Shown one piece after another: positions 1 through 7,258 of a stretch of DNA of 35,195 nt (position 1 is the stretch's first letter; each line of letters starts with the position of its first letter). The stretch comes from a virus: positions 1 through 35,195 of the IMG/VR virus record IMGVR_UViG_3300037840_000127, one strand, 5' to 3'. The notes under the pieces were generated by a model. The model saw nothing but the letters and a program-made list of their open reading frames with translations, had not been told where the DNA came from and searched no databases. The translations under genes and the position numbers were made by a program.

Positions 1-191
1 AGTTCACCTTGCTGGAAGAAGCGAAGCCGACAGAAGCCGTTTGTTTCGATCCGAGCAAAGACGGAGTAGGGTAGATATGGTCTGGCGCTTGGATACAGTA
101 GTCTTAGAGCCTTTTCGTTTGTTCCGCGATAAGGATCAGCTCCGGGATGCTGGTAGATTAGCTCCGGTGGTTGGGCTGAGTCTAGTAGCAT
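1..191 (-). CDS. Hypothetical protein, partial (runs off left edge)
   Basis: An open frame starts at an ATG (189-191) and stays open to the window edge, giving at least 63 residues beginning MLLDSAQPPELIYQHPGADP. An AGAGGA ribosome site lies nine bases upstream, like the one in front of the preceding gene, and the spacing to that gene (4 nt after its stop) fits the leftward operon. No family is recognised. The opposite-strand frame at 41-385 is judged a shadow. Confidence 0.55.
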   Translation of the reverse strand, partial: MLLDSAQPPELIYQHPGADPYRGTNEKALRLLYPSARPYLPYSVFARIETNGFCRLRFFQQGE

Positions 192-195
192 GTAT

Positions 196-360
196 TTATT
201 CCTCTGGTTCGACTTTGTTTATTAGATTGAGCAGGCGCCGAATTTCACGTCCTGCTTCTAGGTCGGCTTCGTATTGGGCTGCTTCTTCTTTAATTCTTTT
301 TTCTTCCCATTCTTGTAGAAGCTCTTTTCTACGAGCGAGCCTATTTGCTGAGGTACTCAT
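196..360 (-). CDS. Small charged helical protein (54 aa)
   Basis: The frame begins MSTSANRLARRKELLQEWEE and is rich in Glu, Lys and Arg with Leu/Ile spacing expected of one long helix or coiled coil. The ATG abuts the stop of the upstream gene and has an AGAGGA site 6 nt upstream, indicating translational coupling. Its C-terminus (VEPEE) resembles that of the upstream gene product (NEPEE). Function unknown. Confidence 0.6.
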   Translation of the reverse strand: MSTSANRLARRKELLQEWEEKRIKEEAAQYEADLEAGREIRRLLNLINKVEPEE

Positions 361-882
361 TTATTCCTCTGGTTCGTTACAGTAATCGAAGTTTAGCATT
401 TCTTGTGCTTCTTTATAGCTATTGCATTCGTCTAGGTCGTTTTTACAAGCTTCGGCGTATTCTTGTGCTTTGTCTTCGCGAGAGAAGATTAGATGTTCGT
501 TACAGTTGTTTTTGCCTAGACCATGATCGTCTAGATAAGCCGAACTGTTATCTATTATGATGTATTCTTCACCTATAGTTCCGCATTTTTTAGGAGAAGC
601 TGAGTTGATTACTACGTTAGAGACGAATGAAGCTTTGCCGAGGCAGTAGACCATGTAGTATGTTTGGCTTTCTGCGAGATCGTCGGTCGAAGTAACGGCC
701 CACTTACGAAACGTCTCGTAGCGATCGTTCTGATTGTGCTCGTTCTGATTTGTTTCGGTCTCTTTTTCTTCGTCTGGCTCGCCTAGACATTCTAAGCAAG
801 AATAGGTTTCGATCCCGTAAGCGACGACGCGCCTTAGTTCGCGGTTTTCTTTGTCGCAGATGTCGCAAGTTCCGGTTAGCAT
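361..882 (-). CDS. Zinc-ribbon hypothetical protein
   Basis: A 173-residue protein with an N-terminal four-cysteine knuckle (C6, C9, C29, C32: CDIC and CLEC) that should bind one zinc ion. An acidic, Asn/Glu-rich linker follows around residues 36-55, then a Cys-containing region without recognisable motifs. The start has an AAGGAG site 8 nt upstream, and the gene lies 13 nt after the preceding stop. The zinc ribbon suggests nucleic-acid or protein binding, but the target is unknown. Phage early operons commonly carry such small host-interaction proteins, so that role is inference only. Confidence 0.7.
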   Translation of the reverse strand: MLTGTCDICDKENRELRRVVAYGIETYSCLECLGEPDEEKETETNQNEHNQNDRYETFRKWAVTSTDDLAESQTYYMVYCLGKASFVSNVVINSASPKKCGTIGEEYIIIDNSSAYLDDHGLGKNNCNEHLIFSREDKAQEYAEACKNDLDECNSYKEAQEMLNFDYCNEPEE

Positions 883-895
883 AGTTAAGCTCCTT

Positions 896-1192
896 TTATT
901 TGGTTGCTTCTAGAACGCTCCTGCTTTTTAGGTCTCTCTCCAGCATGTCGGCAGCGGCGGCGAACACCTCGGCGTCGGCGCGATACTGTTGCGCATTGCG
1001 CGCGGCTAGGATGACGAACGGATATAGGTCTTCTATGCGTTCGTCCTGCTCTTTCGTCCTAATTTCGGCGAAGATGCATCGCGTGTATTCAGGTCGATGA
1101 CGCTCGATGCCGGCCTCCTCGAACTCGGCGGAGTCCAGCGTGCGGCGCGCAGCTGTGCGGAGTTTAGTGATCAGATTGTCTATGTCTAACAT
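896..1192 (-). CDS. Hypothetical helical protein (98 aa)
   Basis: The start was set at the ATG ending at 1192 (MLDIDNLITKLRTAARRTLD) because a near-perfect GGAGG lies 7 nt upstream. A longer in-frame reading to 1438 would overlap the neighbouring membrane peptide and the ATP-binding gene. The protein looks fully alpha-helical with alternating charged and Ala/Leu residues. No family recognised. Confidence 0.65.
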   Translation of the reverse strand: MLDIDNLITKLRTAARRTLDSAEFEEAGIERHRPEYTRCIFAEIRTKEQDERIEDLYPFVILAARNAQQYRADAEVFAAAADMLERDLKSRSVLEATK

Positions 1193-1206
1193 AGTTAAGC
1201 CTCCGA

Positions 1207-1299
1207 TTAAGCTAGGATTGCGATTAGCAGAGCGAAGATAGCTCCAAAGCCCAGGTAGAGAAAGAGGAACGTAACGAGCTCGCGTAAGATGATTTTCAC
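1207..1299 (-). CDS. Small single-helix membrane peptide (30 aa)
   Basis: A GTG-started frame encodes MKIILRELVTFLFLYLGFGA followed by IFALLIAILA, a basic N-terminus and about 22 uninterrupted hydrophobic residues, i.e. one transmembrane helix. AAGGAG lies 8 nt upstream of the GTG, and the frame fills the gap between the two flanking genes. This kind of peptide could act in superinfection exclusion or lysis control; which, if either, is not visible. Confidence 0.6.
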   Translation of the reverse strand: MKIILRELVTFLFLYLGFGAIFALLIAILA

Positions 1300-1317
1300 A
1301 AGCTAAGCTCCTTCTGC

Positions 1318-2208
1318 TTAGAGCGGCCGGTGGCACGTCGGACAGACTTGTATTTCTTCTTTGTTGAAGCGTTTTCTTACGCTGCTGTGTACGCTTAGGG
1401 GTTTGTCTTGGGCTAGTCTTTGGGCTATCTTGGTCCAAGTCGGTCTTGGGTTGTCTGAGTATAGATAGTCATAATCGAGGCGGGCTTCCATGTTCGTGTC
1501 TGGCGCGTTTAAGGTTGTCTCTAGGATTGTTTCGTTATCTAGCGCGGCTAGGTTTCTGACGATGATTGGGTCGGTGCTCCACGAGGCGGCGGTTCGGTCT
1601 TCGGTTAGGTATAGCTGCTCGGTTATGTTGTAAGTAAAGAGACTTGGTTTGCTTAGATACTGAATAGCTATGTTGCGGTAGAATATATGCTGACCTTCTC
1701 CGGCGTATATCTCTAGGCCGTCTGTCTTAATTATTGGTACTCGGTTTTCTAATAGGAACTCGTTACGAGCTTTGTGAGCTCCTTCGATCTTGGTTCCGCT
1801 TACGATGACGCGCGTTATACCTGCTATCGGCGCGGGCTTTTGTGTTGATTCGCAAATAAAGGTACCTGGCTCGTCTTTGGCATTAGACCATAGCTCGCGA
1901 TAGACCATCCACGGTTCCCAATGTTTGCCGAGTTCGGTTGTGAAGCCTAGCTGGGTTCGATCGTATTTGCTGTATAGGCTGATTATGCCGAACTCTTTGT
2001 TGCGGATATTTACGTTCTCGCAAGAGAAAGTAAATTCGGCTAGGCCACTTTGGAGAGTTATTGTTTCGTTCCAGCGGCTTAAGCAAGCTATGGCGTACTT
2101 TAGGCCGGTTCCGAAAAAGCCGATCGCGTTAGCATTTTCCTTTACGTTGACGCCGATTAGCATTGCTAGTCTGGGGTCGATTTCGCCGTCGTTCTCGAAG
2201 ATAATCAT
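1318..2208 (-). CDS. GHKL/HSP90-like ATP-binding protein
   Basis: A 296-residue protein with three motifs like those of Bergerat-fold (GHKL) ATPases: FENDGEID at 4-11 (G1-like), GFFGTGLKYAI at 30-40 (G2-like) and RELWSNAKDE at 104-113 (N-box-like). In classical GHKL proteins the N-box comes first, so the order here is permuted. I recall this arrangement in phage and integrative-element proteins annotated simply as ATP-binding. A CPTC knuckle (289-292) ends the protein. The start ATG overlaps no neighbour, and the following gene is 18 nt after the stop. Substrate unknown; a chaperone-like or DNA-remodelling role is speculation. Confidence 0.65.
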   Translation of the reverse strand: MIIFENDGEIDPRLAMLIGVNVKENANAIGFFGTGLKYAIACLSRWNETITLQSGLAEFTFSCENVNIRNKEFGIISLYSKYDRTQLGFTTELGKHWEPWMVYRELWSNAKDEPGTFICESTQKPAPIAGITRVIVSGTKIEGAHKARNEFLLENRVPIIKTDGLEIYAGEGQHIFYRNIAIQYLSKPSLFTYNITEQLYLTEDRTAASWSTDPIIVRNLAALDNETILETTLNAPDTNMEARLDYDYLYSDNPRPTWTKIAQRLAQDKPLSVHSSVRKRFNKEEIQVCPTCHRPL

Positions 2209-2231
2209 GATGAGGCTCCTTGGTTGCTTGA

Positions 2232-2468
2232 TTAGAGGTCGATTTCTATTGCTTTGCTTTTAGCTTGGCGTGTCGAGACGAGAGCTGATACTGTTTCGTC
2301 TTGTTTGGTTTCGTCTCGAGTTGTTGAGTCTCGCCTAGTTAGCTGAGCTAGATAAAGATCGCGCTCGAGTTCGGCGCGATTACGCTGATCATACATGGAG
2401 CTGAAGAGCGAGATTAAGGGCTCGATTTGCTGAGCTATTACGTAGGTTCTGATTAGATCATCGTTCAT
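2232..2468 (-). CDS. Hypothetical protein with KAIEIDL C-terminus (78 aa)
   Basis: The product starts MNDDLIRTYVIAQQIEPLIS, is helical in its first half and has a charged Ser/Thr/Arg-rich second half. It ends in KAIEIDL, a tail similar to those of the products at 4925-5185 and 5425-5811. Located between the ATP-binding gene and a 57-residue gene in the leftward operon. No family recognised. Confidence 0.6.
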   Translation of the reverse strand: MNDDLIRTYVIAQQIEPLISLFSSMYDQRNRAELERDLYLAQLTRRDSTTRDETKQDETVSALVSTRQAKSKAIEIDL

Positions 2469-2486
2469 GAGCTAGGCTTTCCTTTT

Positions 2487-2660
2487 CTAGTCTAGGGTTC
2501 CTTCAAACCAACTAAGGAACTCGCTCAAGTTAGCTTCGGCTAAGCTGCTGAGCCTAGCTTTATCTAATATTTGAGTTTTCTTTTGTTTCCAAGTAAGCTG
2601 ACCTTCGTTGACGATTTTATCAAGAAGCTCGAAGAGACTGCTAACAGCTTTGTCGTCCAT
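2487..2660 (-). CDS. Hypothetical small protein (57 aa)
   Basis: The frame begins MDDKAVSSLFELLDKIVNEG and ends in SEFLSWFEGTLD. It has an AAGGAA site 7 nt before the ATG and fits exactly between its neighbours (15 nt after the DUF932 stop). It appears to be a short acidic helical protein. Too short for default ORF cut-offs but well supported by spacing. Function unknown. Confidence 0.6.
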   Translation of the reverse strand: MDDKAVSSLFELLDKIVNEGQLTWKQKKTQILDKARLSSLAEANLSEFLSWFEGTLD

Positions 2661-2675
2661 AGTTGGTTCCTTTAT

Positions 2676-3821
2676 TCAGAGGGCTATTAGCTCGGCCTTG
2701 TTGGGGACGAGCTTGGCTAGCATTGCGCCGGCTTCGCGCTCGATTTTAACTCTCGCGTCGATGTAGACTAGCTCGCGTGCGTAAGCTGTGGCGCCGACGA
2801 TGGCGTCCCAGACTGTTTCGATCGGCCGGCCTTCTTCGAGCATGTGAGTGCTTTTGATTGCGCTTGAGACGCCGAAGCGTGAGTTAAGGAAGCTGTCCAC
2901 GTCTTCTTTGAGCTTAGTTTGCTTAGCTTCTCGTATGGCTTCTGTCATCGGTGCTGGCGAGCTGTTTTTGAGTGTCTTTAAAACCGGTTTGACTTCTTCT
3001 AGCCAACGATGTGGGGCCGCGCTAGTATGTCTGATGCTGATCTCAGAGCTATCTCGCGCGCCCCAAATCATTCGGTTACAGCAAACGTAGTCGAATAGGA
3101 AAGTACCCAGGGTTAAGCGTTTGGCGCCGACTTCGCTGTTGCCGATGTAGAAGCCGCGAGCTAAGCTGGAGCTCTTACCAGCGCGCCTATCTGGAATCTC
3201 GATACGGTTTGTTTCGTCGGCCAGGAAGACCCACATATCTCTATCGCTCGCGTAGAGAGTTGTGTTTTCTTTTGTTACGCTAGTTAGCTTCTTAGAGAAT
3301 TCGCCTGGTACACTCCATTCGCCGCTTACGCCGTCGCCGAACTCACTGACGAGAGTTTCGACGATTTCGTTGTCCCAGACTAGGCCGTAGTTGGGGCCAT
3401 TTAAGGCGCCGAGCCAAACTGATTTGTCTTCGCGCTGGCGAAGGAGAACTGATACGCTCTCGGCTGTTCGTGCGTGGTGTAAACCCCAGTTGAAGTTGTC
3501 CGCGGCTAGAGCACCGGGCATCTTCGAGCGGACGATGTATTCGCCAGGGACGCCGCTTAACGAGCTTAGCTGGTTGTAGCTCCAGTTAGTTAAGCTAGCT
3601 GGGTTTCCGTTCGGCCCCGTTACGGCGATGTCGAATACGTCTGTCGTACTGGGGACGATCGTTAGGTCTCGATTAGCTAGCGTTCGTCGCCGACTATGTT
3701 CGCGCTCGTAGTTCTTGTAGGCGGCGAGGGCGTGTAGACTGGTAAAGCGCTCATCGGCCGGGCGTGTGCTCCACTCGCGGCTGGCTATAGTTAGGGTTGA
3801 GCTTGAGCTTGAGCTAGTCAT
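2676..3821 (-). CDS. DUF932 family protein
   Basis: The 381-residue product resembles the DUF932 (phage/plasmid-like) family, especially in the C-terminal half where RGFYIGNSEVGAKRLTLGTF, a Cys-rich FDYVCCNRMIWG stretch and IRHTS...HRW occur in the order seen in that family. The N-terminus starts with a run of serines. Its ATG overlaps the stop of the upstream gene by four bases (ATGA), indicating translational coupling. DUF932 proteins are widespread on phages and plasmids and their biochemical activity is not established. A role in phage DNA metabolism is only inferred from the early-operon setting. Confidence 0.85.
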   Translation of the reverse strand: MTSSSSSSTLTIASREWSTRPADERFTSLHALAAYKNYEREHSRRRTLANRDLTIVPSTTDVFDIAVTGPNGNPASLTNWSYNQLSSLSGVPGEYIVRSKMPGALAADNFNWGLHHARTAESVSVLLRQREDKSVWLGALNGPNYGLVWDNEIVETLVSEFGDGVSGEWSVPGEFSKKLTSVTKENTTLYASDRDMWVFLADETNRIEIPDRRAGKSSSLARGFYIGNSEVGAKRLTLGTFLFDYVCCNRMIWGARDSSEISIRHTSAAPHRWLEEVKPVLKTLKNSSPAPMTEAIREAKQTKLKEDVDSFLNSRFGVSSAIKSTHMLEEGRPIETVWDAIVGATAYARELVYIDARVKIEREAGAMLAKLVPNKAELIAL

Positions 3822-4138
3822 GATACGTTCTCCACTAGGGGCTTTGAGCTAGTCATGTTTTTCTCCTTAGTTCTCCAGTCTAGATCTTCGTCGGGTAGTA
3901 AATCGTTGGCTAGTATGCGCCAAGCTGCTTCTCTATAACTTGCACGTTGCTTTATCTCATTAGCACGATGATCGTGTATAATACCTGCTAGTATAAGATT
4001 AGTTATTTGGGAAGTCTCTTTGAGTTGCTGTAAGAATCCGGCCCACATGATTAGGTTATTCTGGGCTGATATTACGTCACCTTTATGTACGCTTGGATTA
4101 GTTATGATGCTGGGTTTGATACTGCGTGAGTCTGTCAT
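3818..4138 (-). CDS. Hypothetical protein (106 aa)
   Basis: The start was placed at the ATG ending at 4138 (MTDSRSIKPSIITNPSVHKG), which has an AAGGA site about 9 nt upstream. The longer frame to 4222 would run back into the preceding gene. The middle (MWAGFLQQLKETSQITNLIL) looks helical. The 3' end overlaps the DUF932 start by four bases. No family recognised. Confidence 0.6.
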   Translation of the reverse strand: MTDSRSIKPSIITNPSVHKGDVISAQNNLIMWAGFLQQLKETSQITNLILAGIIHDHRANEIKQRASYREAAWRILANDLLPDEDLDWRTKEKNMTSSKPLVENVS

Positions 4139-4149
4139 GATGCTGATCC

Positions 4150-4371
4150 TTATTTGTGATAGAGACCGATATAGCAGCCGTGTTGTTCTTGACCGTCGAG
4201 GAAGTGCATTCCTTCTGAGCATTGTATATATAGGCCGGTTTCGTGCGACTTGACTACTTGAAGGGAGCTTGGTGCTAAGCAGCTAAAGCCCGCGTCGCAT
4301 TCAAGAATGTCGCCGGGCTTGGTGTCTGATACTCGCGCCCAAGGCCGGTTGAAGTTGTCGAGCTTTGACAT
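4150..4371 (-). CDS. Hypothetical beta-rich small protein (73 aa)
   Basis: A compact product (MSKLDNFNRPWARVSDTKPG ... GCYIGLYHK) with VSDTKPGDILECDAGF, reminiscent of a small SH3-like or beta-barrel fold, and three cysteines and several histidines near its C-terminal half that could bind metal. It begins directly after the stop of the upstream gene. The fold suggestion is weak and no function is claimed. Confidence 0.6.
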   Translation of the reverse strand: MSKLDNFNRPWARVSDTKPGDILECDAGFSCLAPSSLQVVKSHETGLYIQCSEGMHFLDGQEQHGCYIGLYHK

Positions 4372-4372
4372 T

Positions 4373-4741
4373 TTACGTTACTCCACTGATTAGGAGCTTT
4401 TCAAGCTCGCGGGAGACCATTTCTGGGGTTATTTTCTGCCAGTCGTCGCCGACGTGATAGTTATCGTGGCGGTTATAGAAAACTCTTGCGACTATGTAGT
4501 CGCTGAGGCCGGTAAAAACAGTTATCTCGTAGCGACCGGTGTACGGTATTAGCTCGTTCTTGTAAGCTAGGCCGACTAAGCAGCCAACTGAACCACAGCC
4601 GATCGAGCCTTTTGGCTCGATTACAGTACTGAAGTCCCAGGTGAACTTGCCTTTGTTTGTTTGCCAAGTACTTTCGCCGTTCTCGTTTACTTGGCGTGAG
4701 GCGATTAGCTTGATTAGCTTTCTGATGTTATTCGCGTTCAT
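4373..4741 (-). CDS. Hypothetical protein (122 aa)
   Basis: The product begins MNANNIRKLIKLIASRQVNE and contains a Gly/Cys-rich core (GSIGCGSVGCLVG) followed by predicted strands and a final helix (SRELEKLLISGVT). The start is followed closely by the next leftward gene, and a AAGGACT element in the end of the preceding peptide gene can serve as its ribosome site. No family recognised. Confidence 0.65.
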   Translation of the reverse strand: MNANNIRKLIKLIASRQVNENGESTWQTNKGKFTWDFSTVIEPKGSIGCGSVGCLVGLAYKNELIPYTGRYEITVFTGLSDYIVARVFYNRHDNYHVGDDWQKITPEMVSRELEKLLISGVT

Positions 4742-4742
4742 G

Positions 4743-4832
4743 TTAGAGTCCTTTCTTGCCGATTTGTATCAGTACCCAAAGCCAGATAATGCTTATCATT
4801 CCAAATTGAAAGCAGTCTAACAAGTCTTTCAT
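4743..4832 (-). CDS. Small single-helix membrane peptide (29 aa)
   Basis: The frame MKDLLDCFQFGMISIIWLWV followed by LIQIGKKGL has one hydrophobic helix with a basic C-terminus. A GGAG-containing site lies about 9-10 nt upstream, and the peptide abuts the next gene. It is the second ~30-residue membrane peptide in this operon (the other is at 1207-1299), with no sequence similarity between them. Function unknown. Confidence 0.55.
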   Translation of the reverse strand: MKDLLDCFQFGMISIIWLWVLIQIGKKGL

Positions 4833-4924
4833 GATCTTAGCTCTCCTCTTTGCGTAAGTTATAGGTTATGGTTATTTCGTAGCCGGCGCGAGACCAGTTT
4901 GGGCCGAGTTCTACGAAACCTTTG
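4833..4924 (-). other. Orphan coding-like remnant, no start codon
   Basis: On the minus strand this gap is open in the +1 frame relative to the gene at 4925-5185, reading SNKGFVELGPNWSRAGYEIT and on to YNLRKEES before a stop. The frame has no ATG, GTG or TTG, and an in-frame TAG lies just inside the upstream gene. It could be the displaced 3' end of that gene after a frameshift, or chance. Confidence 0.3.
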
Positions 4925-5185
4925 TTAGAGCTCGATACTAGATATAGCTAGGTTTAGCTTTACGTTTGAGCTTACTTTGCTCATTACGTCGCTACGTAGC
5001 TGTTTGCCTTCGGCTGCCCAAAGTCGACCGCGCTCGTAATTCTTCTGATCGGGTTCGGGCCAAGTTTCGTAGGCTGTGTTGTCGTAGTAGCTTAGGCCGA
5101 TCTTGAAGTCAGAGTAGCCTAGACAGAATTGATTGGCTAATCTGGGCCTTATCTTTTTTGCCAGTTTTGTCGTGCCGTTTATCAT
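4925..5185 (-). CDS. Hypothetical protein with AISSIEL C-terminus (86 aa)
   Basis: The product starts MINGTTKLAKKIRPRLANQF, has a Tyr/Trp-rich centre (YYDNTAYETWPEPDQKNYER) and ends AISSIEL. The ribosome site is weak and the start lies inside the run-on 3' end of the damaged upstream gene. A segment at its 3' end is a diverged copy of an 18-bp sequence also found at 5206-5223 and 5425-5442. Function unknown. Confidence 0.55.
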   Translation of the reverse strand: MINGTTKLAKKIRPRLANQFCLGYSDFKIGLSYYDNTAYETWPEPDQKNYERGRLWAAEGKQLRSDVMSKVSSNVKLNLAISSIEL

Positions 5186-5410
5186 GGCTTGGTGCTCGCT
5201 TTCGGTTAGAGTTGTATACTAGCTTAGCCGTTTTCGGGCCGATATCCAACAGTCGCTCGGCTTCAAGAGCGGCTCGAACCGGGGCGGTATCGTGCGTATA
5301 GACCAAATCATATACGGGCAATCGAAGCTGTGGGAAGGCGTCCGCCAACAAGTGACGCACCATGAAAGAGGCACGGAGCCTGGCTTGAAGCTCGGTTGCT
5401 TCTCTGACAC
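5109..5410 (-). pseudogene. Probable frameshifted small gene
   Basis: A good ribosome site (AGGAGAG) and GTG at 5408-5410 open a frame that soon becomes Trp/Cys/Pro-rich and unlike a protein. A second frame in the same stretch reads like a folded protein (from ATG 5361-5363: MVRHLLADAFPQLRLPVYDL, then HDTAPVRAALEAERLLDIGP) but then runs on with basic residues, overlapping the next gene by 77 nt. The end of the good frame contains an exact copy (5206-5223) of the 18 bases that encode ASIQL-stop in the neighbouring gene, but out of frame. One small indel near each end would restore a normal gene ending in SIQL. Alternatively the 84-residue frame (5109-5363) is used as it stands. Confidence 0.4.
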
Positions 5411-5424
5411 AGTTTCTCTCCTAA

Positions 5425-5811
5425 TTAGAGTTGTATACTAGCAATGGCTTTGTCTAGATCGGTCTTAACTAGACGGGCCTTCTTGCTGCTAGATTTCGCG
5501 CCTTTGTCGCTTTCGTTAGATACGTACTTTAAGGCGCTAGGGTAGTTCAAGCTCGTGTACGCGACGATACGCTTGTGCGTGGCTTCGCGCTCGGCGTCTA
5601 GTCGCGCGCGCTCCTCTTTAGCTCGCTCGCGTTCACTTGCTTGCTGCTCGATTAGGTCGCTATAGAGCTCGTAAGGCAAACTTAGCTCGTCGAAAGCTAT
5701 CTTGCGACGGGAGCCGTTTCTGCCGGCTGCCTCGGCGTGAACTTGGCCGGTGCTGTCGAGGAAGAGAGTTATTTGGGGCGCGCGCGGCGCGAGCGAGCTT
5801 GATACGCTCAT
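5425..5811 (-). CDS. Hypothetical coiled-coil protein with AIASIQL C-terminus (128 aa)
   Basis: The start was set at the ATG 5809-5811 (MSVSSSLAPRAPQITLFLDS), with AAGGAG 8 nt upstream, overlapping the previous stop as ATGA. Residues roughly 55-85 form a strongly charged helix (QQASERERAKEERARLDAER) likely to be a coiled coil. The C-terminus is Lys-rich and ends DKAIASIQL. No family recognised. Confidence 0.65.
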   Translation of the reverse strand: MSVSSSLAPRAPQITLFLDSTGQVHAEAAGRNGSRRKIAFDELSLPYELYSDLIEQQASERERAKEERARLDAEREATHKRIVAYTSLNYPSALKYVSNESDKGAKSSSKKARLVKTDLDKAIASIQL

Positions 5812-6230
5812 GAGTGGCACTCCTTTATGAAGAGCACGCGATCGAATGAGCTATTGTCACGTTCTAAATCGGCGCCCATGTGCATAATTAGGACGTTTAG
5901 CGCGATTAGCTGATCGTCGTAACAAGCGTCGCCGGTCATTTTCTTTTTAGTAGTGATTAGACGGTATTCACTGCTTAGAGAGCTGGAAAGCCAATCGTAG
6001 TGGCGTTTAGTAAAGAGAGACATGATGATCTGATCCTCGTTCCATTGACGTAAGATAAACGCGTAGTTGTAGCACGGCGAGAGGAGTTGGTCTAGGGAGG
6101 GTTGTGGCGTTGGACGTGAACGAATGGGGAACGTGTACGATTTTTGGCGAACGTGACATTTGGGCAACACTCTACTTGTGGTTGCTACAAGCCCCGAACG
6201 TAGATTGTTTTGCTCGGCTTTATTTAGCAT
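5808..6230 (-). CDS. Hypothetical protein (140 aa, or 71 aa from an internal start)
   Basis: The long form starts at an ATG overlapping the stop of the HNH-like gene (ATGCTAAATAA arrangement), with AAGAGG upstream. Its first ~69 residues are not convincing as folded protein. An internal ATG at 6021-6023 (MSLFTKRHYDWLSSSLSSEY) has a GAGGA site about 10 nt upstream and opens the convincing part of the protein. The end overlaps the next start by four bases. Which start is used cannot be decided here. Confidence 0.55.
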   Translation of the reverse strand: MLNKAEQNNLRSGLVATTSRVLPKCHVRQKSYTFPIRSRPTPQPSLDQLLSPCYNYAFILRQWNEDQIIMSLFTKRHYDWLSSSLSSEYRLITTKKKMTGDACYDDQLIALNVLIMHMGADLERDNSSFDRVLFIKECHS

Positions 6231-6825
6231 CGTACCTCTTTAGTACCTTGCCAGTTCCGAAGTTGGATCTGGTTTGCATTTTTTGCAGATTGATTCTGCT
6301 TTGTTCGGCCTGAACTAGATCGGCGCATTCTTTACTACAGAATTGTTCTACTCCCGTTTTGGGCCAAAACAGTGAGTTACAGTTGATGCAGTATTTTTGG
6401 CCTTTCTGTAAGCTGTGATCTATTGTTTCGTTCTCGACCTCGGCATTTGTCCAAGCTAAGCGAGCCAGTAAGTGAGCTTTGTTTAGCTTGTCTCGCGGGC
6501 TCAGCTCGTATTCGGGCTTGTTTAGTAAGACACCAGCGTAGCGAGATTTTAGATGCTTTTGAATAGCTTGGCGCTTTAGCGCAATTGTTTTGAAGATAAA
6601 AGGTATAGTTGAGCTGCTTATGATCTCGCACTCGATACAAGATGGGATTAGTAAGAGTAGCTCGGCTTGTTTAAGCTTTTCTATAGGATATGTAGATAGA
6701 TAAGATATAGGTATAAACTCATTGTAATGATTCGCTGCGGCGTTACCGCAGTAGTAACAGAAGCCGAAATGTTCTTGCTTAATGAAAAGCTCTCGGAGCT
6801 CTCTGCGTGAAGTCTTTCGTGCCAT
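6220..6825 (-). CDS. HNH-like zinc-binding protein, probable degenerate endonuclease
   Basis: The 201-residue product has CYYCG at 23-27, a His and Pro-rich stretch at 33-40 (HYNEFIPI) and CIEC at 63-66, followed by a helical region with FKTIALKRQAIQKHLKSRY. This is the layout of HNH endonucleases with a structural zinc, but the normal DH-x-IP core is not intact, so activity is doubtful. A second four-cysteine ribbon (C146, C149, C163, C167) ends the protein. It is the first gene of the leftward operon, downstream of the leftward promoters at 6948-6976 and 7016-7045. Confidence 0.6.
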   Translation of the reverse strand: MARKTSRRELRELFIKQEHFGFCYYCGNAAANHYNEFIPISYLSTYPIEKLKQAELLLLIPSCIECEIISSSTIPFIFKTIALKRQAIQKHLKSRYAGVLLNKPEYELSPRDKLNKAHLLARLAWTNAEVENETIDHSLQKGQKYCINCNSLFWPKTGVEQFCSKECADLVQAEQSRINLQKMQTRSNFGTGKVLKRYDAK

Positions 6826-6947
6826 TGGTGGTTGTCCTCTTGTTGCTGGTGGAAACTCGGGCCGGGTGCTCGGGCCGGTATTGGAGCGCGTATTGAGCTA
6901 GGATGTTGATTTGGGGTTAAGTCTATGATTTTGTTGGAACTTGGGTG

Positions 6948-6976
6948 ATAATAGGCGATTTTTGCCTTGTTGTCTA
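6948..6976 (-). promoter_or_regulatory. Sigma70-like promoter for the leftward operon
   Basis: On the minus strand TAGACA (6971-6976) and TATTAT (6948-6953) are separated by exactly 17 nt; each matches five of six consensus bases. It points at the HNH-like gene starting at 6825 and leaves a leader of about 115 nt. Confidence 0.6.
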
Positions 6977-7015
6977 GGGGCGAAAAGGCTAGGTTTTTCA
7001 AAGACTTAAGGCTAT

Positions 7016-7045
7016 ATTTTATGCTATATACGACTAGTATGGCAA
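7016..7045 (-). promoter_or_regulatory. Second leftward promoter
   Basis: On the minus strand TTGCCA (7040-7045), an 18-nt spacer and TAAAAT (7016-7021). The -10 region sits in TATATAGCATAAAATATAG, which is almost identical to the -10 region of the rightward promoter at 7259-7288, supporting both. Confidence 0.5.
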
Positions 7046-7258
7046 AAACGCGCTCGTACCGGTACGCGTAAGTGTGTCTAGCTGCTTGTTTGTCTGTCTT
7101 GATCTCTCTGTCTGGTGCTTAGTATGTCTTACTGACCTTCTGTGTTTATATAAAAAAAAAATATCTAACTAAAGGGAGGAATTTACCAGCAACCTAAGTC
7201 CCAGGAACATAGTCCCAGGGACACAGACATATACAGACTGGGGGGTAGGTGTCCGTTT

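Noticed and set aside
41-385. Plus-strand frame of 114 codons
   Set aside because: It lies opposite two minus-strand frames with proper ribosome sites and tight operon spacing, and its product is Arg/Ser/Leu-rich as expected of a shadow frame.
6681-7001. Minus-strand frame of 106 codons
   Set aside because: Overlaps the start of the HNH-like gene and contains the leftward promoter; the product is low-complexity.
7190-7250. Short GTCCCAGG repeats as an array
   Set aside because: Only two or three imperfect copies without regular spacing; not CRISPR-like.
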